DNA of 34,396 nucleotides from Bradyrhizobium sp. SSBR45G (GCF_030159255.1 NZ_BSCT01000058.1:1-34396), one strand, 5' to 3'; positions 1-8,731 are shown, counted from the stretch's first letter. Notes: generated from the sequence alone by a model not told the origin. Made by a program: numbers and translations.

Positions 1-12
1 TGATTCTTCGCC

Positions 13-50
13 GCAAGTCTATTTTAGCGCCTATGGGCGTTCGCCGGGAC
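13..50. repeat. Left arm of inverted repeat shared with the other end of the window
   Basis: Bases 13-39 are the exact reverse complement of the last 27 bases (34370-34396). After a two-base difference, 42-50 matches 34359-34367 in the same inverted sense, giving 38 bp in all. The inner part (cgttcgccgggacgac) looks like the end of the dispersed palindrome family seen complete at 32737-32862. It is probably a genomic repeat copy and not the end of a mobile element, because the DNA between the arms is ordinary housekeeping sequence. Confidence 0.75.
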
Positions 51-160
51 GACACGTGTGGGGCGGTCTTGATGCCACACGCGCAACTGTCATCGCCCGG
101 CTCGGCCCAGGCGATCCAGTAAAGGGAGGTGGCAATAATTGACCGACAGGCCGCGGCGTA

Positions 161-191
161 CTGGATTCCCCGCTTTCGCGGGAAATGACAG
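161..191. repeat. Short dispersed palindrome (REP-like)
   Basis: The stretch runs from ctggattcccc through cgctttcgcg to ggaaatgacag and folds as an imperfect hairpin: ttcc-ccgc pairs with gcgg-gaa around a tttc loop. It resembles the ctggatt...aatgac palindromes at 24867 and 33719 but is shorter. The rest of 1-287 shows no gene. Confidence 0.5.
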
Positions 192-232
192 TGGGGCCCA
201 TGGCGACGCCTCGATGCGTGGACGATCAGTTC

Positions 233-282
233 GGTCGAACGGCCTTGGTCGACAGCCTCAATCGAAGCACCGCCGTTCGACC
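233..282. repeat. Inverted repeat just beyond the 3' end of prs
   Basis: GGTCGAACGGC at 233-243 is perfectly repeated in reverse complement at 272-282, with a 28-base loop. It ends 6 bp past the prs stop codon on the minus strand. No T-run follows, so it is more likely a 3'-end stabilising hairpin, or a factor-dependent stop, than a classical intrinsic terminator. Confidence 0.5.
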
Positions 283-287
283 CCGTC

Positions 288-1241
288 TCAGTCGAACAGG
301 CTCGACACCGACTCTTCCGCCGCGGTGCGGCCGATGGCTTCGGCGATCAGCGGGGCGATCGGCAGCGCGCGAATGTTGGGCGCGTTGCGCACGGCTTCGG
401 TCGGCTGGATGGAGTCGGTGATGACCAGCTCCTTCAGCCGCGACGAGGTGATGCGGGTCGCGGCGCCGCCGGAAAGCACGCCATGGGTGATGTAGGCGTA
501 GACTTCCCTCGCGCCGTGCTTGAGCAGCGCATCGGCCGCGTTCACCAGGGTGCCGCCGGAATCGACGATGTCGTCGATCAGGATGCAGGTGCGGCCCGAG
601 ACGTCGCCGATCACGTTCATGACCTCGGACTCACCGGGACGTTCGCGGCGCTTGTCGACGATGGCGAGCGGCGTGTTGATGCGCTTGGCGAGGCCGCGCG
701 CGCGCGCCACGCCGCCGACGTCGGGCGAGACCACCATCACGTTGGAAAGATCGAAGCGATCCTTGATGTCGCGCACCATCAGCGGCGCGGCATAGAGGTT
801 GTCGGTCGGAATGTCGAAGAAGCCCTGGATCTGGCCGGCATGCAGGTCGAGCGTCATGACGCGGTCGACGCCGGCATGGGTGATCAAATTGGCGACCAGC
901 TTGGCCGAGATCGGCGTGCGCGAGCCGGACTTGCGGTCCTGACGGGCGTAGCCGAAATACGGAACCACGGCGGTGATGCGGCGCGCGGAGGCACGGCGCA
1001 GCGCATCGGTGATGATCAGGAGTTCCATCAGCAGGTCGTTCGCCGGATAGGACGTCGACTGAATGATGAAGACGTCGGAGCCGCGCACGTTCTCCTGGAT
1101 CTCGACGAAGATCTCCATGTCGGCGAAGCGCCGGACCACGGCTTTCGTCAGCGGCAATCCGAGCTCGGCGGCGATGCCGGCGGCGAGGGCCGGATTGGAG
1201 TTGCCGGCGACGAGTTTGATGGAGCCGTTCTTGGCCGACAT
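288..1241 (-). CDS. prs: Ribose-phosphate pyrophosphokinase
   Basis: Makes PRPP from ribose 5-phosphate and ATP, the entry compound for nucleotide, histidine, tryptophan and NAD synthesis; cytosolic. The 317-residue length is normal for class I enzymes. Family hallmarks are visible: the ATP-site segment YFGYARQDRKSGSR near 95-108, His134 in LDLHAGQ, and the PRPP loop DDIVDSGGT at 223-231. The frame is open 14 codons further upstream, but the ATG at 1241 has GAGGAG at good spacing and gives the usual N-terminus (MSAKNGSIKLVAGN), so it is preferred. It is monocistronic or the last gene of its unit. Identification is secure. Confidence 0.97.
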   Translation of the reverse strand: MSAKNGSIKLVAGNSNPALAAGIAAELGLPLTKAVVRRFADMEIFVEIQENVRGSDVFIIQSTSYPANDLLMELLIITDALRRASARRITAVVPYFGYARQDRKSGSRTPISAKLVANLITHAGVDRVMTLDLHAGQIQGFFDIPTDNLYAAPLMVRDIKDRFDLSNVMVVSPDVGGVARARGLAKRINTPLAIVDKRRERPGESEVMNVIGDVSGRTCILIDDIVDSGGTLVNAADALLKHGAREVYAYITHGVLSGGAATRITSSRLKELVITDSIQPTEAVRNAPNIRALPIAPLIAEAIGRTAAEESVSSLFD

Positions 1242-1406
1242 CGCGAATTCTCCTCGCGGCTCGCTGGAGACCTTGTTCAGCATATCGGGCTATCCGTGGA
1301 ACCGGCGACTTTGCACGGGCGAGGTGATATCAAGGACACTGCGCGCATGGCAACCCGCAGCAAGTGTTTTCCCGGTCAAAAAGCGGCGCAAAATGCGCCT
1401 GTTTGC

Positions 1407-2045
1407 CTAATGGTCGGTGTAGCCGAGCGCGGCGACGCTGGTGCCGTCGGATGTGGGCGAGACAGGTTCCACCGCCGCGACCGCGGGTCCGCGGGTGGCG
1501 GGCGCCGCTGCGGGCGGTGCGCTCTCGGCCGGCGCCGTGCCGTTCAGCAGGCTCGCGAGCCCGCTGAAGCCGGCCTGCGCGATCTTTCTCAGCACCATGT
1601 CGTCCACGTTGCTCCAGGGATCGCGTCCGCCCCGCCCGATCGGCTCCTCGCCCGACAGGCGCAGCGCGCGCTGCTGGTTGCGATCATAGACGTCGAACAC
1701 CCAGGCAACCACGCTCTTGCCGTTCACCACCTGGGCCGAGAGATAGCTGCGCACACGATAGGCGGCCGGCGCCTCACGCGAGACGATGGCGATGCTGCGC
1801 AGCTTGGATTCGCTGTCGAGCACGCCGACCATGCGGTCGAAGATCTGCGGCGGCGGACCGTCGATCTGCTCGAAGGCGATGGTGGCGCCATCGGACGCCG
1901 GCGCCATCGCATAGGCGTTGGCCGGACCACCGCTGCCGCTCGCACAGCCGCCAAGCGTTGCGGCGGACAGGATCAGAATAGCGGCAACGCAGGCGTGCTG
2001 CGCAGCGCGGCTGATCGGTCGAAATGGTGTCGGCGCTCCCCTCAT
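1407..2045 (-). CDS. Predicted lipoprotein of unknown function
   Basis: A 212-residue protein with a hydrophobic N-terminal helix (about 18-33) ending in the lipobox LGGC, so Cys34 would be lipidated and the mature part would face the periplasm. The rest is mixed alpha/beta with a short Pro/Ala-rich tail (about 175-195). It includes a segment describing a soluble domain (WVFDVYDRNQQRALRLSG). No family was recognised. It lies 165 bp beyond the prs start on the same strand. The lipobox makes surface or periplasmic anchoring likely; everything else is unknown. Confidence 0.8.
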   Translation of the reverse strand: MRGAPTPFRPISRAAQHACVAAILILSAATLGGCASGSGGPANAYAMAPASDGATIAFEQIDGPPPQIFDRMVGVLDSESKLRSIAIVSREAPAAYRVRSYLSAQVVNGKSVVAWVFDVYDRNQQRALRLSGEEPIGRGGRDPWSNVDDMVLRKIAQAGFSGLASLLNGTAPAESAPPAAAPATRGPAVAAVEPVSPTSDGTSVAALGYTDH

Positions 2046-2196
2046 CGTCGGGAGCGATATCGTTAAAATCGATTAACGTCTAGGTCGCCGCTGCCACAGA
2101 ATGGGACAGAGTGCACTCAGTTGTACAGAAAGGGTTAAGCAATCCACATGCGGCCACAATCGCGCCCAGCTTCAGCCTTCGAGCATTCAGTCTTAT

Positions 2197-2964
2197 TCAG
2201 TCCTGGAGCATGATGGCGTGGACATGCCGGCCATAGTCCGGCTCCTGGCGGTGCACCGAGCGGCGGTAACTGAAGAAGCGTTCGTCGGCATAGGTGTCGA
2301 GGCCGAGATCGTCGATCAGCAGCACGCCGGCGTTTTCCAGCCGCATCCGGATGAAGCCGCCGAGGTCGAACATCGCGTGGCCCTCGCGCTGCGCGGGCAG
2401 GAAGAAGCGCGCATGCTCGGCGTCCGCGTCAACGAAGCGAGTGACGAACTCAGCCCCGACCTCGTAGCTCGGCTGGCGGATCAGCGGGCCGATCGCGGCG
2501 ATGATCTGACTGCGTTCGGCACCCAGCTTCTCCATGGCCTGCAGCGTGGCCTCGAGCACGCCGGTGAGCGCGCCCTTCCAGCCGGCATGGGCCGCGCCGA
2601 TGACGCGCCGCTGCGGATCGACGAACAGGATCGGCCCGCAATCGGCCGTGGTGACGCCGAGCGCGAGATGGGGCATCGCGGTGACCAGCGCATCGGCCTT
2701 CGGCCTGACCGCGCCCTCCCATGGCCCGGTCGCGACCACGACATCGGGCGAATGGATCTGGTGCAGGCTGAGCAGCTGCTCGGGCGCGACGCCGAGATGC
2801 GCGGCCATCCGGCGGCGGTTTTCCCGGACGTCGTCCGGCCGGTCGTTCGATCCCAGCCCGCTATTCAGCCCGGCATAGATGCCCTCGGAGACGCCGCCCT
2901 CGCGGGTGAAGAAGGCATGGCGCAGACCTGGAATCGCGGACATCACATCCGATGACACCAGCAT
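2197..2964 (-). CDS. pgeF: Purine nucleoside phosphorylase / laccase-domain protein (PgeF/YfiH family)
   Basis: 255 residues of the laccase-domain (DUF152/LACC1) family. Members act on purine nucleosides, and the E. coli member edits mis-built peptidoglycan precursors. The conserved metal ligands are visible: His71 in LHQIHS, Cys109 in VTTADCG and His126 in AAHAGWKG. The start ATG at 2964 overlaps the stop of the upstream methyltransferase gene by one base (TGATG), so translation is probably coupled. A second in-frame ATG seven codons later is a possible alternative. It is the third gene of an lgt-methyltransferase-pgeF unit. Confidence 0.92.
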   Translation of the reverse strand: MLVSSDVMSAIPGLRHAFFTREGGVSEGIYAGLNSGLGSNDRPDDVRENRRRMAAHLGVAPEQLLSLHQIHSPDVVVATGPWEGAVRPKADALVTAMPHLALGVTTADCGPILFVDPQRRVIGAAHAGWKGALTGVLEATLQAMEKLGAERSQIIAAIGPLIRQPSYEVGAEFVTRFVDADAEHARFFLPAQREGHAMFDLGGFIRMRLENAGVLLIDDLGLDTYADERFFSYRRSVHRQEPDYGRHVHAIMLQD

Positions 2965-4091
2965 CACGCGCCTCCCGTCTTGTCGTTGGTATGCTCGTCG
3001 TTGATCCCCGCCAGCACCGGAATCGACGGATCGGACACGCCGAGCACCTTGAACAGCGAGCCCATGCCGCCGCGGCCGCCACCGATCAGCCGCTTCAGCC
3101 CGCTGGCGATGTCGTTGGAGACCTCGGCCGAGGCCTTCTGCATCAGGGTCAGCGCCCGGGTCTCGATGCCGAGCCGCTGCAGGAACTCGCCCTGCGTGAC
3201 CGGGCCATGCACGCGCGCGCCGACGGCCTCCGCGGTGCGCGACAGCGCGTCGAAATCGACATGGGCGGTGATGTCGGCAAGGCCCGGCGTCTTCAACGGA
3301 TCGGCGAAGCTGTGGCGGGCGATGGCCTGGAAGGTGTCGCCGACATCGCTGCGGACATGGCCGTAGTCGATGATCACGGCGGCGCCACGCTGCTCGCGCA
3401 GGCGTTTGGCGATCGCCATCATCTCGGTGTCCGGCCGCCACTCGAAGATTGCGCCGGCCGGCGCGGCGCGCACCAGCGGCGACAGCAGCAGCTCGAAGCC
3501 CGCCGTCGGATCCGCAGCCGTGCCGTACACGAAGTTCTCTTCCTCATCGAGCTCGACCACCCGCTCGTGCCAGCCGGTCTCGCGCCTGACCATCTGGTGC
3601 ACCGGCAGCACGTCGAAATATTCGTTGGCGAAGATGACGCTCGGCCCTTCCGGAACGTCGTCGAAGCTGTCGTGCCAGGTCACGTTGCGCAGTCCGGTCA
3701 GGGTCGCCTTCTGCTTTTCCCGCAGCACCGGATTGACCTCGACCAGATGCACCGAAATCGTCTGGTAGAGCGGCGGCAGCACGCGCAGCGCGCGCAGCGC
3801 ATCCGACATCATGGTGCCGCGGCCCGGCCCCAGCTCGATCAGCCGGAATTGCTGCGGCGAGCCGGCCGCCTTCCAGATCGAGGCCGCCCACAGGCCGAGC
3901 AGCTCGCCGAACATCTGGCTCACTTCCGGCGCGGTGGTAAAGTCGCCCTCGCGCCCGAGCGGATCGCGCGAGATGTAGTAGCCGTGCTCCGGATGCATCA
4001 GGCACAGCTCCATGTAGCGCCAGACCGGCATCGGACCCGATGCCTTGATCAGCCGCTTGAGCTCGGTGTGGAGCGGAGACGTTTCGATCAC
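2964..4091 (-). CDS. SAM-dependent methyltransferase, MidA/NDUFAF7 family
   Basis: 375 residues of the DUF185/Methyltransf_28 family. The mitochondrial relative NDUFAF7 methylates an arginine of the 49-kDa subunit of complex I during assembly; a similar role in bacterial NADH dehydrogenase assembly is inferred. Visible signatures are DFTTAPEVSQMFGE at 50-63 and the SAM-binding ELGPGRGT at 86-93. The GTG start at 4091 overlaps the lgt stop as GTGA (4 bases), which supports this start although the frame is open further upstream. Its own stop overlaps the pgeF start. Confidence 0.9.
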   Translation of the reverse strand: MIETSPLHTELKRLIKASGPMPVWRYMELCLMHPEHGYYISRDPLGREGDFTTAPEVSQMFGELLGLWAASIWKAAGSPQQFRLIELGPGRGTMMSDALRALRVLPPLYQTISVHLVEVNPVLREKQKATLTGLRNVTWHDSFDDVPEGPSVIFANEYFDVLPVHQMVRRETGWHERVVELDEEENFVYGTAADPTAGFELLLSPLVRAAPAGAIFEWRPDTEMMAIAKRLREQRGAAVIIDYGHVRSDVGDTFQAIARHSFADPLKTPGLADITAHVDFDALSRTAEAVGARVHGPVTQGEFLQRLGIETRALTLMQKASAEVSNDIASGLKRLIGGGRGGMGSLFKVLGVSDPSIPVLAGINDEHTNDKTGGA

Positions 4092-4945
4092 GGCTGGGCC
4101 TGCAGCGAGGGAGTGGCGTGATGGACCTCCGGCTTGCGCAGCGCCCGGGCAACCAGGATCGCGCCGACGATCAGCATCGGCACCGAGAGCAGCATGCCCA
4201 TGGTGAGGCCTTGCCAGAGAAAGCCGAGCTGCGGATCCGGTTCGCGGAACAGCTCGCTGACGATGCGGGCTGCGCCATACAGGCCGATGAAGCTGCCGAG
4301 AATGAAGCCGGGCCGTTTCAGTGCCCCGAACCGGATCATGGCCGCCAGGATGCAAAACAGCAGCAGGCCCTCAAGGCCGGCCTCATAGAGCTGGCTCGGA
4401 TGACGCGGCAGATGGGTGGGATCGGTCGGAAAGATCATGGACCAGGGCAGGCTCGGGTCGGCGGCGCGGCCCCACAATTCGGGTTTGATGAAATTGGCGA
4501 TGCGGCCGAGCAGCAGGCCGATCGGGGCGACCGCCGTCGTGATGTCGCCGAGCGACAGGATCGGCAGGCCGTTGCGGCGGGCGAACCAGATCACGGCGAC
4601 GACGCAGCCCATGAAGCCGCCATGGAACGACATGCCGCCGTTCCACAGCTGGAAGATATCCAGCGGCTCTTTGATGAAGTGCGGCAGGTTGTAGAACAGC
4701 ACGTAGCCGGTGCGGCCGCCAAGAATGATGCCGAGCGTGACCCAGAGGATGAAGTCGTCGAGCTGGGCGAGCGACACCGGCGCCGGGCCGCCCCACAGCC
4801 GCTCCTTCTTCAGCAGCGAGCGGGCGTAGAGCCAGCCGAGCACGATGCCGCAGATATAGGCCAGCGCGTACCAGCGGATCGCGAGCGGTCCGATGGCGAT
4901 CGCGACGGGATCAAACACGGGAAAGTCGACGAGGAGAGGCGTCAT
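4088..4945 (-). CDS. lgt: Prolipoprotein diacylglyceryl transferase
   Basis: Inner-membrane enzyme that moves diacylglycerol from phosphatidylglycerol to the lipobox cysteine of prolipoproteins. The 285 residues have about seven hydrophobic segments. The catalytic and signature regions are present: RWYALAY at 24-30, GGMSFHGG with His108, and GRIANFIKPELWGR at 147-160. The last differs from the commonest form (N-G-E) by having K-P-E. It is the first gene of the coupled lgt-methyltransferase-pgeF unit and is divergent from ubiK, with a 248-bp gap that must hold both promoters. The lipoprotein at 1407 would be a substrate. Confidence 0.96.
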   Translation of the reverse strand: MTPLLVDFPVFDPVAIAIGPLAIRWYALAYICGIVLGWLYARSLLKKERLWGGPAPVSLAQLDDFILWVTLGIILGGRTGYVLFYNLPHFIKEPLDIFQLWNGGMSFHGGFMGCVVAVIWFARRNGLPILSLGDITTAVAPIGLLLGRIANFIKPELWGRAADPSLPWSMIFPTDPTHLPRHPSQLYEAGLEGLLLFCILAAMIRFGALKRPGFILGSFIGLYGAARIVSELFREPDPQLGFLWQGLTMGMLLSVPMLIVGAILVARALRKPEVHHATPSLQAQP

Positions 4946-5193
4946 TCACAGGCTTTCGTGGGCACGGCGTTCCGCTTCGGGACGCGCGCGGGCGATGCGG
5001 GCTTGAACGGGCCCCGTCGCAGGGACGGCGCGATGCCAGCCAGGGCCGCTCATACAGCGCGGCGGGCCGGCGCAACAAGTACGATGACAAGGAAACCTTG
5101 GCGTGACAAGACGGGCCGATCTTGAAGGCGGCGGGACGGATCGCCATTCTGTCTTTCATCATTGTGCTCGTCGCGGGACGTGGAGTTTTCAGC

Positions 5194-5475
5194 ATGACTC
5201 AGACCAACAGCCGGTTTTTCGACGAACTCGGCCGCCTGATGAACGATGCCGCGGGCGCTGCCCAGGGCATGAAGCGGGAGGTCGATTCCGTCATCCGCAA
5301 CCAGGCCGAAAAGATCCTGAACGACCTGGACATCGTGAAGCGCGAGGAGTTCGAGGCGGTCAAGGACATGGCCCGGCTCGCCCGCGAGGAGAACGAGGCG
5401 CTGAAGGCCCGGATCACCGCGCTGGAGGCCAAGCTCGGCGGCGCCCCGGATGCGGGCGGCAAGGTCGAGGGCTGA
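5194..5475 (+). CDS. ubiK: UbiK family accessory factor (BMFP domain)
   Basis: A 93-residue, highly charged, helical protein whose C-terminal half (about 45-80) is a coiled coil with regular hydrophobic spacing. This matches the BMFP/YqiC family, renamed UbiK, which assists aerobic ubiquinone synthesis through UbiJ in gammaproteobacteria; a related membrane-fusogenic activity is described in Brucella. The ATG at 5194 has a GGAG upstream. The frame is open 24 codons earlier with a hydrophobic stretch, so a longer form cannot be excluded. It is divergent from lgt. Confidence 0.8.
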   Translation: MTQTNSRFFDELGRLMNDAAGAAQGMKREVDSVIRNQAEKILNDLDIVKREEFEAVKDMARLAREENEALKARITALEAKLGGAPDAGGKVEG

Positions 5476-5555
5476 CGGCGCGGCCGGATCGCCCACGCGC
5501 AGGCCGCGGCTGGACAGGCCGGGACTGGACGGGGGCCGGTGGCGCCTTCATTTCC

Positions 5556-5584
5556 TTGTCATTTCGCGGGTTTGCCGCTAGAAC
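5556..5584 (+). promoter_or_regulatory. Predicted housekeeping promoter of rplY
   Basis: TTGTCA at 5556-5561 and TAGAAC at 5579-5584 are separated by 17 bp, a good match to a sigma-70 type promoter. Transcription would start near 5591 and leave a leader of about 97 bases before the L25 start codon. Confidence 0.55.
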
Positions 5585-5641
5585 CCCGCCACGTCCGCGG
5601 CCCCCGCACCCCTGGAGGCTTGCCGAAGGACGTCCAGCAAC

Positions 5642-5674
5642 GGGCCGCATTGCGGCCTTTAACTTTTTAAAACA
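5642..5674 (+). terminator. Terminator-like hairpin in the rplY leader
   Basis: GGCCGC-att-GCGGCC is followed at once by TTTAACTTTTT, the form of an intrinsic terminator. It lies between the predicted rplY promoter and the rplY Shine-Dalgarno (AAGGA at 5674-5678). It could end ubiK transcripts or act as an attenuator of rplY itself. Confidence 0.5.
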
Positions 5675-5687
5675 AGGACTTAACACG

Positions 5688-6386
5688 ATGGCGACCGTCA
5701 GAGAACTGAAGGCGACCGCCCGTCCGTCAGTCGGCAAGGGGGCCGCACGGGCAGAGCGTCGCGCCGGGAGAGTGCCCGGAGTAATCTATGGAGACAACCA
5801 GCCCCCGCTGCCGATCTCGGTGGAAGACCGCGAGCTGCGCCAGCGCATCCTGGCAGGCCGGTTTCTGACCACGATCTTCGACGTCACCCTCGACGGCAAG
5901 AAGCACCGGGTGATCCCGCGCGACTTCCATCTCGATCCGGTCAAGGACTTCCCGATCCACGTCGACTTCATGCGGCTCGGCCAGGGCGCGACCATTCGCG
6001 TCAGCGTGCCCTTGCACGTGGTGGGCTCGGAAGGCGCGCCGGGCGTCAAGCGCGGCGGCACGGTCAACATCGTGACCCACACGCTCGACCTCGAGTGCCT
6101 GGCGGAGAACATCCCGCAGTTCATCGAGGCCGATGTCAGCGCGCTCGAGATCAACCACTCGCTGCACATCTCCGAGGTCAAGCTGCCGGCCGGCGTGAAG
6201 ACGCTGTCGCGCGACGACGCGACGCTCGTCACCATCGTGCCGCCGTCCGGCTATGGCGAGGAGGCGAAGACCGCTGGTGCAGCCGCTGCTCCGGCTGCCG
6301 CTGCGCCGGCTGCCGCTGGCAAGGCTCCTGCCGCTGCCGCCAAGGCGCCGGCTGCCGCCGCCAAGGCCCCCGAAAAGAAGAAGTAA
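5688..6386 (+). CDS. rplY: 50S ribosomal protein L25 (long, CTC-type)
   Basis: Binds 5S rRNA in the large ribosomal subunit. 232 residues: an N-terminal L25 domain (about 1-95; RELKATARPSVGKGAARAER and VIYGDNQPPLPISVEDREL), the L25/TL5 beta domain (about 100-190), then a low-complexity tail of Ala/Pro/Lys repeats (about 196-232) built of AAAAKAP units. The tail is common in rhizobial L25 and varies in length through slippage of GCTGCC-type repeats. The ATG at 5688 follows AAGGA. It is first in the rplY-pth-ychF group, all concerned with translation. Confidence 0.97.
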   Translation: MATVRELKATARPSVGKGAARAERRAGRVPGVIYGDNQPPLPISVEDRELRQRILAGRFLTTIFDVTLDGKKHRVIPRDFHLDPVKDFPIHVDFMRLGQGATIRVSVPLHVVGSEGAPGVKRGGTVNIVTHTLDLECLAENIPQFIEADVSALEINHSLHISEVKLPAGVKTLSRDDATLVTIVPPSGYGEEAKTAGAAAAPAAAAPAAAGKAPAAAAKAPAAAAKAPEKKK

Positions 6387-6400
6387 GCCGATGTGCCTTC

Positions 6401-6429
6401 GGCCGGCGCGGGCCCTGCTCGCGCCGGCC
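6401..6429 (+). other. Strong GC hairpin between rplY and pth
   Basis: GGCCGGCGCG at 6401-6410 pairs perfectly with CGCGCCGGCC at 6420-6429 around a nine-base loop, starting 14 bases after the rplY stop. No T-run follows, so it is unlikely to be an intrinsic terminator. An mRNA 3'-end protector or processing element that lets rplY be expressed above pth is plausible. Confidence 0.55.
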
Positions 6430-6458
6430 GGAGCACCGGCATGTCCGGATGCCGTGTC

Positions 6459-7064
6459 ATGCTGCTGTTCGTCGGTCTCGGCAATCCCGGCGCGAAATAT
6501 GCGCGCAACCGGCACAATATCGGCTTCATGGCCGTGGACGAGATTTCGCGGCGCCACCGCTTTTCACCCTGGCGCCGCAGGTTTCAGGGTGAGACCTCGG
6601 AAGGCACGCTCGATTCCGAGAAGGTGATCCTGCTGAAGCCCACCACCTTCATGAACGAATCCGGCCGCGCCGTGCAGGAGGCGGCCAGCTTCTTCAAGCT
6701 CGGCGTCGGCGACGTCACCGTGTTTCAGGACGAGCTGGAATTGCCGCCGTGCAAGCTGCGCGTGAAGGTCGGCGGCGGCATCGCCGGGCACAATGGGCTG
6801 CGCTCGATCTCGGCGCATCTCGGCAACGACTACCGCCGCGTCCGGCTCGGCATCGGCCATCCCGGCGTCAAGGAGCTGGTGCATGGCCACGTGCTGTCGG
6901 ACTTCGCCAAGGCCGACATGCCCTGGGTCGAGGCGCTGTGCGAGGCGGTGGCCGACAATGCAGGTTTGTTGACGGGCAAGCGCGACTCCACCTTCGCCAA
7001 CAAGGTGCATCTGGCGCTGCAGGCCAAAGGTTTTCTGGACAAGGGCGATGCCGGCGCCGCGTGA
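6459..7064 (+). CDS. pth: Peptidyl-tRNA hydrolase
   Basis: Releases peptides from peptidyl-tRNAs that drop off ribosomes; essential in most bacteria. The 201 residues are the usual length. The catalytic set is visible: His19 in RNRHNIGF, Asn66 in TTFMNESG, Asp91 in VFQDELELPP and Asn112 in GHNGLRS. The start ATG at 6459 gives the family N-terminus MLLFVGLGNPG. An ATG six codons upstream (6441) is possible but less typical. It lies between rplY and ychF, a frequent arrangement in this class. Confidence 0.97.
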   Translation: MLLFVGLGNPGAKYARNRHNIGFMAVDEISRRHRFSPWRRRFQGETSEGTLDSEKVILLKPTTFMNESGRAVQEAASFFKLGVGDVTVFQDELELPPCKLRVKVGGGIAGHNGLRSISAHLGNDYRRVRLGIGHPGVKELVHGHVLSDFAKADMPWVEALCEAVADNAGLLTGKRDSTFANKVHLALQAKGFLDKGDAGAA

Positions 7065-7103
7065 GCGCCTGAGGCCGTCGCTCAAAAGGATGCGAGACGG
7101 ATC

Positions 7104-8201
7104 ATGGGATTCAAATGCGGGATCGTCGGGTTGCCGAACGTCGGCAAGTCGACTTTGTTCAACGCGCTGACGGAGACGGCAGCAGCGCAGGCGGCGAACT
7201 ATCCGTTCTGCACCATCGAGCCGAATGTCGGCGAGGTCGCGGTGCCGGATCCGAGGCTCGACAAGCTCGCGGCGATCGCCAAGTCGGGCCAGATCATCCC
7301 GACGCGGCTGACCTTCGTCGACATCGCAGGTCTCGTGCGCGGCGCCTCCAAGGGTGAAGGCCTCGGCAACCAGTTCCTCGCCAACATCCGCGAGGTCGAC
7401 GCGATCGCCCATGTGGTGCGCTGCTTCGAGGATTCCGACATCACCCATGTCGAGGGCAAGATCGCCCCGCTCGCCGACATCGAGACCATCGAGATCGAGC
7501 TGATGCTGTCCGATCTCGACAGCCTCGAGAAGCGGGTCGACAACCTCGCCAAGAAGGCCAAGGGCGGCGACAAGGACGCCAAGGAGCAGCACGATCTCGT
7601 CACCCGCGCTTTGGTGCTGCTGCGCGACGGCAAGCCGGCGCGGCTGCTGGAGCGCAAGCCGGAAGAGGAGCGCGCGTTCGGCATGCTCGGCCTGCTGACG
7701 TCGAAGCCCGTGCTGTATGTCTGCAACGTCGAGGAAGGCTCGGCCAAGGACGGCAACAGCTTCTCGCAGGCCGTGTTCGCACGCGCCAAGGAGGAAGGTG
7801 CGGTCGCCGTCGTGATCTCGGCCAAGATCGAATCCGAGATCGCGACCCTGTCGCGCGAGGAGCGGGTGGATTTCCTGGAGACGCTCGGGCTCGAAGAAGC
7901 CGGCCTCGACCGGCTGATCCGTGCCGGCTATCAGCTGCTCGACCTGATCACCTACTTCACCGTCGGTCCGAAGGAAGCCCGTGCCTGGACCATCCACCGC
8001 GGCACCAAGGCGCCGGCGGCCGCGGGCGTCATTCACACCGATTTCGAGAAGGGCTTCATCCGCGCCGAGACGATCGCCTATGCCGACTACGTCGCGCTCG
8101 GCGGCGAGGCGGGCGCGCGCGAGGGCGGCAAGCTGCGCCTCGAGGGCAAGGAATATGTGGTCGCCGACGGCGACGTGATGCACTTCCGCTTCAACAATTA
8201 A
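7104..8201 (+). CDS. ychF: YchF/OLA1-type P-loop NTPase
   Basis: A ribosome-associated NTPase of the Obg superfamily. 365 residues: P-loop GLPNVGKS at 9-16, G3 motif DIAG at 73-76, and a G4 position reading NVEE at 208-211 in place of NKxD, the change that lets YchF/OLA1 use ATP. A coiled segment (about 130-165) and a C-terminal TGS domain (about 280-363; ARAWTIHRGTKAPAAAGVIHTDFEKGFIRAE) complete the family layout. It follows pth by 39 bp and is probably cotranscribed. Confidence 0.97.
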   Translation: MGFKCGIVGLPNVGKSTLFNALTETAAAQAANYPFCTIEPNVGEVAVPDPRLDKLAAIAKSGQIIPTRLTFVDIAGLVRGASKGEGLGNQFLANIREVDAIAHVVRCFEDSDITHVEGKIAPLADIETIEIELMLSDLDSLEKRVDNLAKKAKGGDKDAKEQHDLVTRALVLLRDGKPARLLERKPEEERAFGMLGLLTSKPVLYVCNVEEGSAKDGNSFSQAVFARAKEEGAVAVVISAKIESEIATLSREERVDFLETLGLEEAGLDRLIRAGYQLLDLITYFTVGPKEARAWTIHRGTKAPAAAGVIHTDFEKGFIRAETIAYADYVALGGEAGAREGGKLRLEGKEYVVADGDVMHFRFNN

Positions 8202-8216
8202 GACTGGGCAGGGCGG

Positions 8217-8507
8217 CTACATCCGCCCCTGCTCGCGGATCGCGCCGAGATGCTCGTTGATGCGGAACACGATCAGCACGAACTCTGCGATGATGCGCGA
8301 GAACACCATGCCGACGATGACGCCAGCGATGGACGACAGCAGCAGCAGGAAGCCGCCGAACGGGCTGATCGCCATCTCGGCAAGTCCGGTGAAGATGCCG
8401 CGGATTCCCCAGAGGATGATGAGGGCGATCACGAGCCAATAGAACGTCTTGATGATGGTGGGCGTGATGAAGCGGTCCCACTGGAACAAATCGCGAAATT
8501 CCAACAT
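8217..8507 (-). CDS. DUF4282 family small membrane protein
   Basis: 96 residues with two strongly hydrophobic segments (about 18-40 and 48-75), preceded by the typical LEFRDLFQWDRFITP opening and ending in a short basic tail. This is the layout of DUF4282 proteins, whose function is unknown. The ATG at 8507 is chosen because the upstream extension of the frame is Arg-rich and lacks the family pattern. It is convergent with ychF, with a 15-bp gap and no clear terminator. Confidence 0.8.
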   Translation of the reverse strand: MLEFRDLFQWDRFITPTIIKTFYWLVIALIILWGIRGIFTGLAEMAISPFGGFLLLLSSIAGVIVGMVFSRIIAEFVLIVFRINEHLGAIREQGRM

Positions 8508-8731
8508 CCTGATCCCCCAGCCACGTCCGAATCGCAACTCACGTCCGTCTTTAAGTCCTGCGCGAATCCGGCGCCAGACGACATGAGCGGCGGCGGCCGA
8601 AGTGATCGCGGTATCCGGCACCTTCTGGCGCACTCTTGCGATCGGATCGGGCGACAGCCATGCGAGCGGCCCGGTTGTGATTGCTGCAAGGTACGGCCAC
8701 AATCGGGCTTCTTTCAGCCATTCCCGACCCC

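Noticed and set aside
6564..8183. A 539-codon minus-strand frame
   Set aside because: Antisense to pth and ychF, which carry full sets of catalytic motifs; composition is that of a shadow frame.
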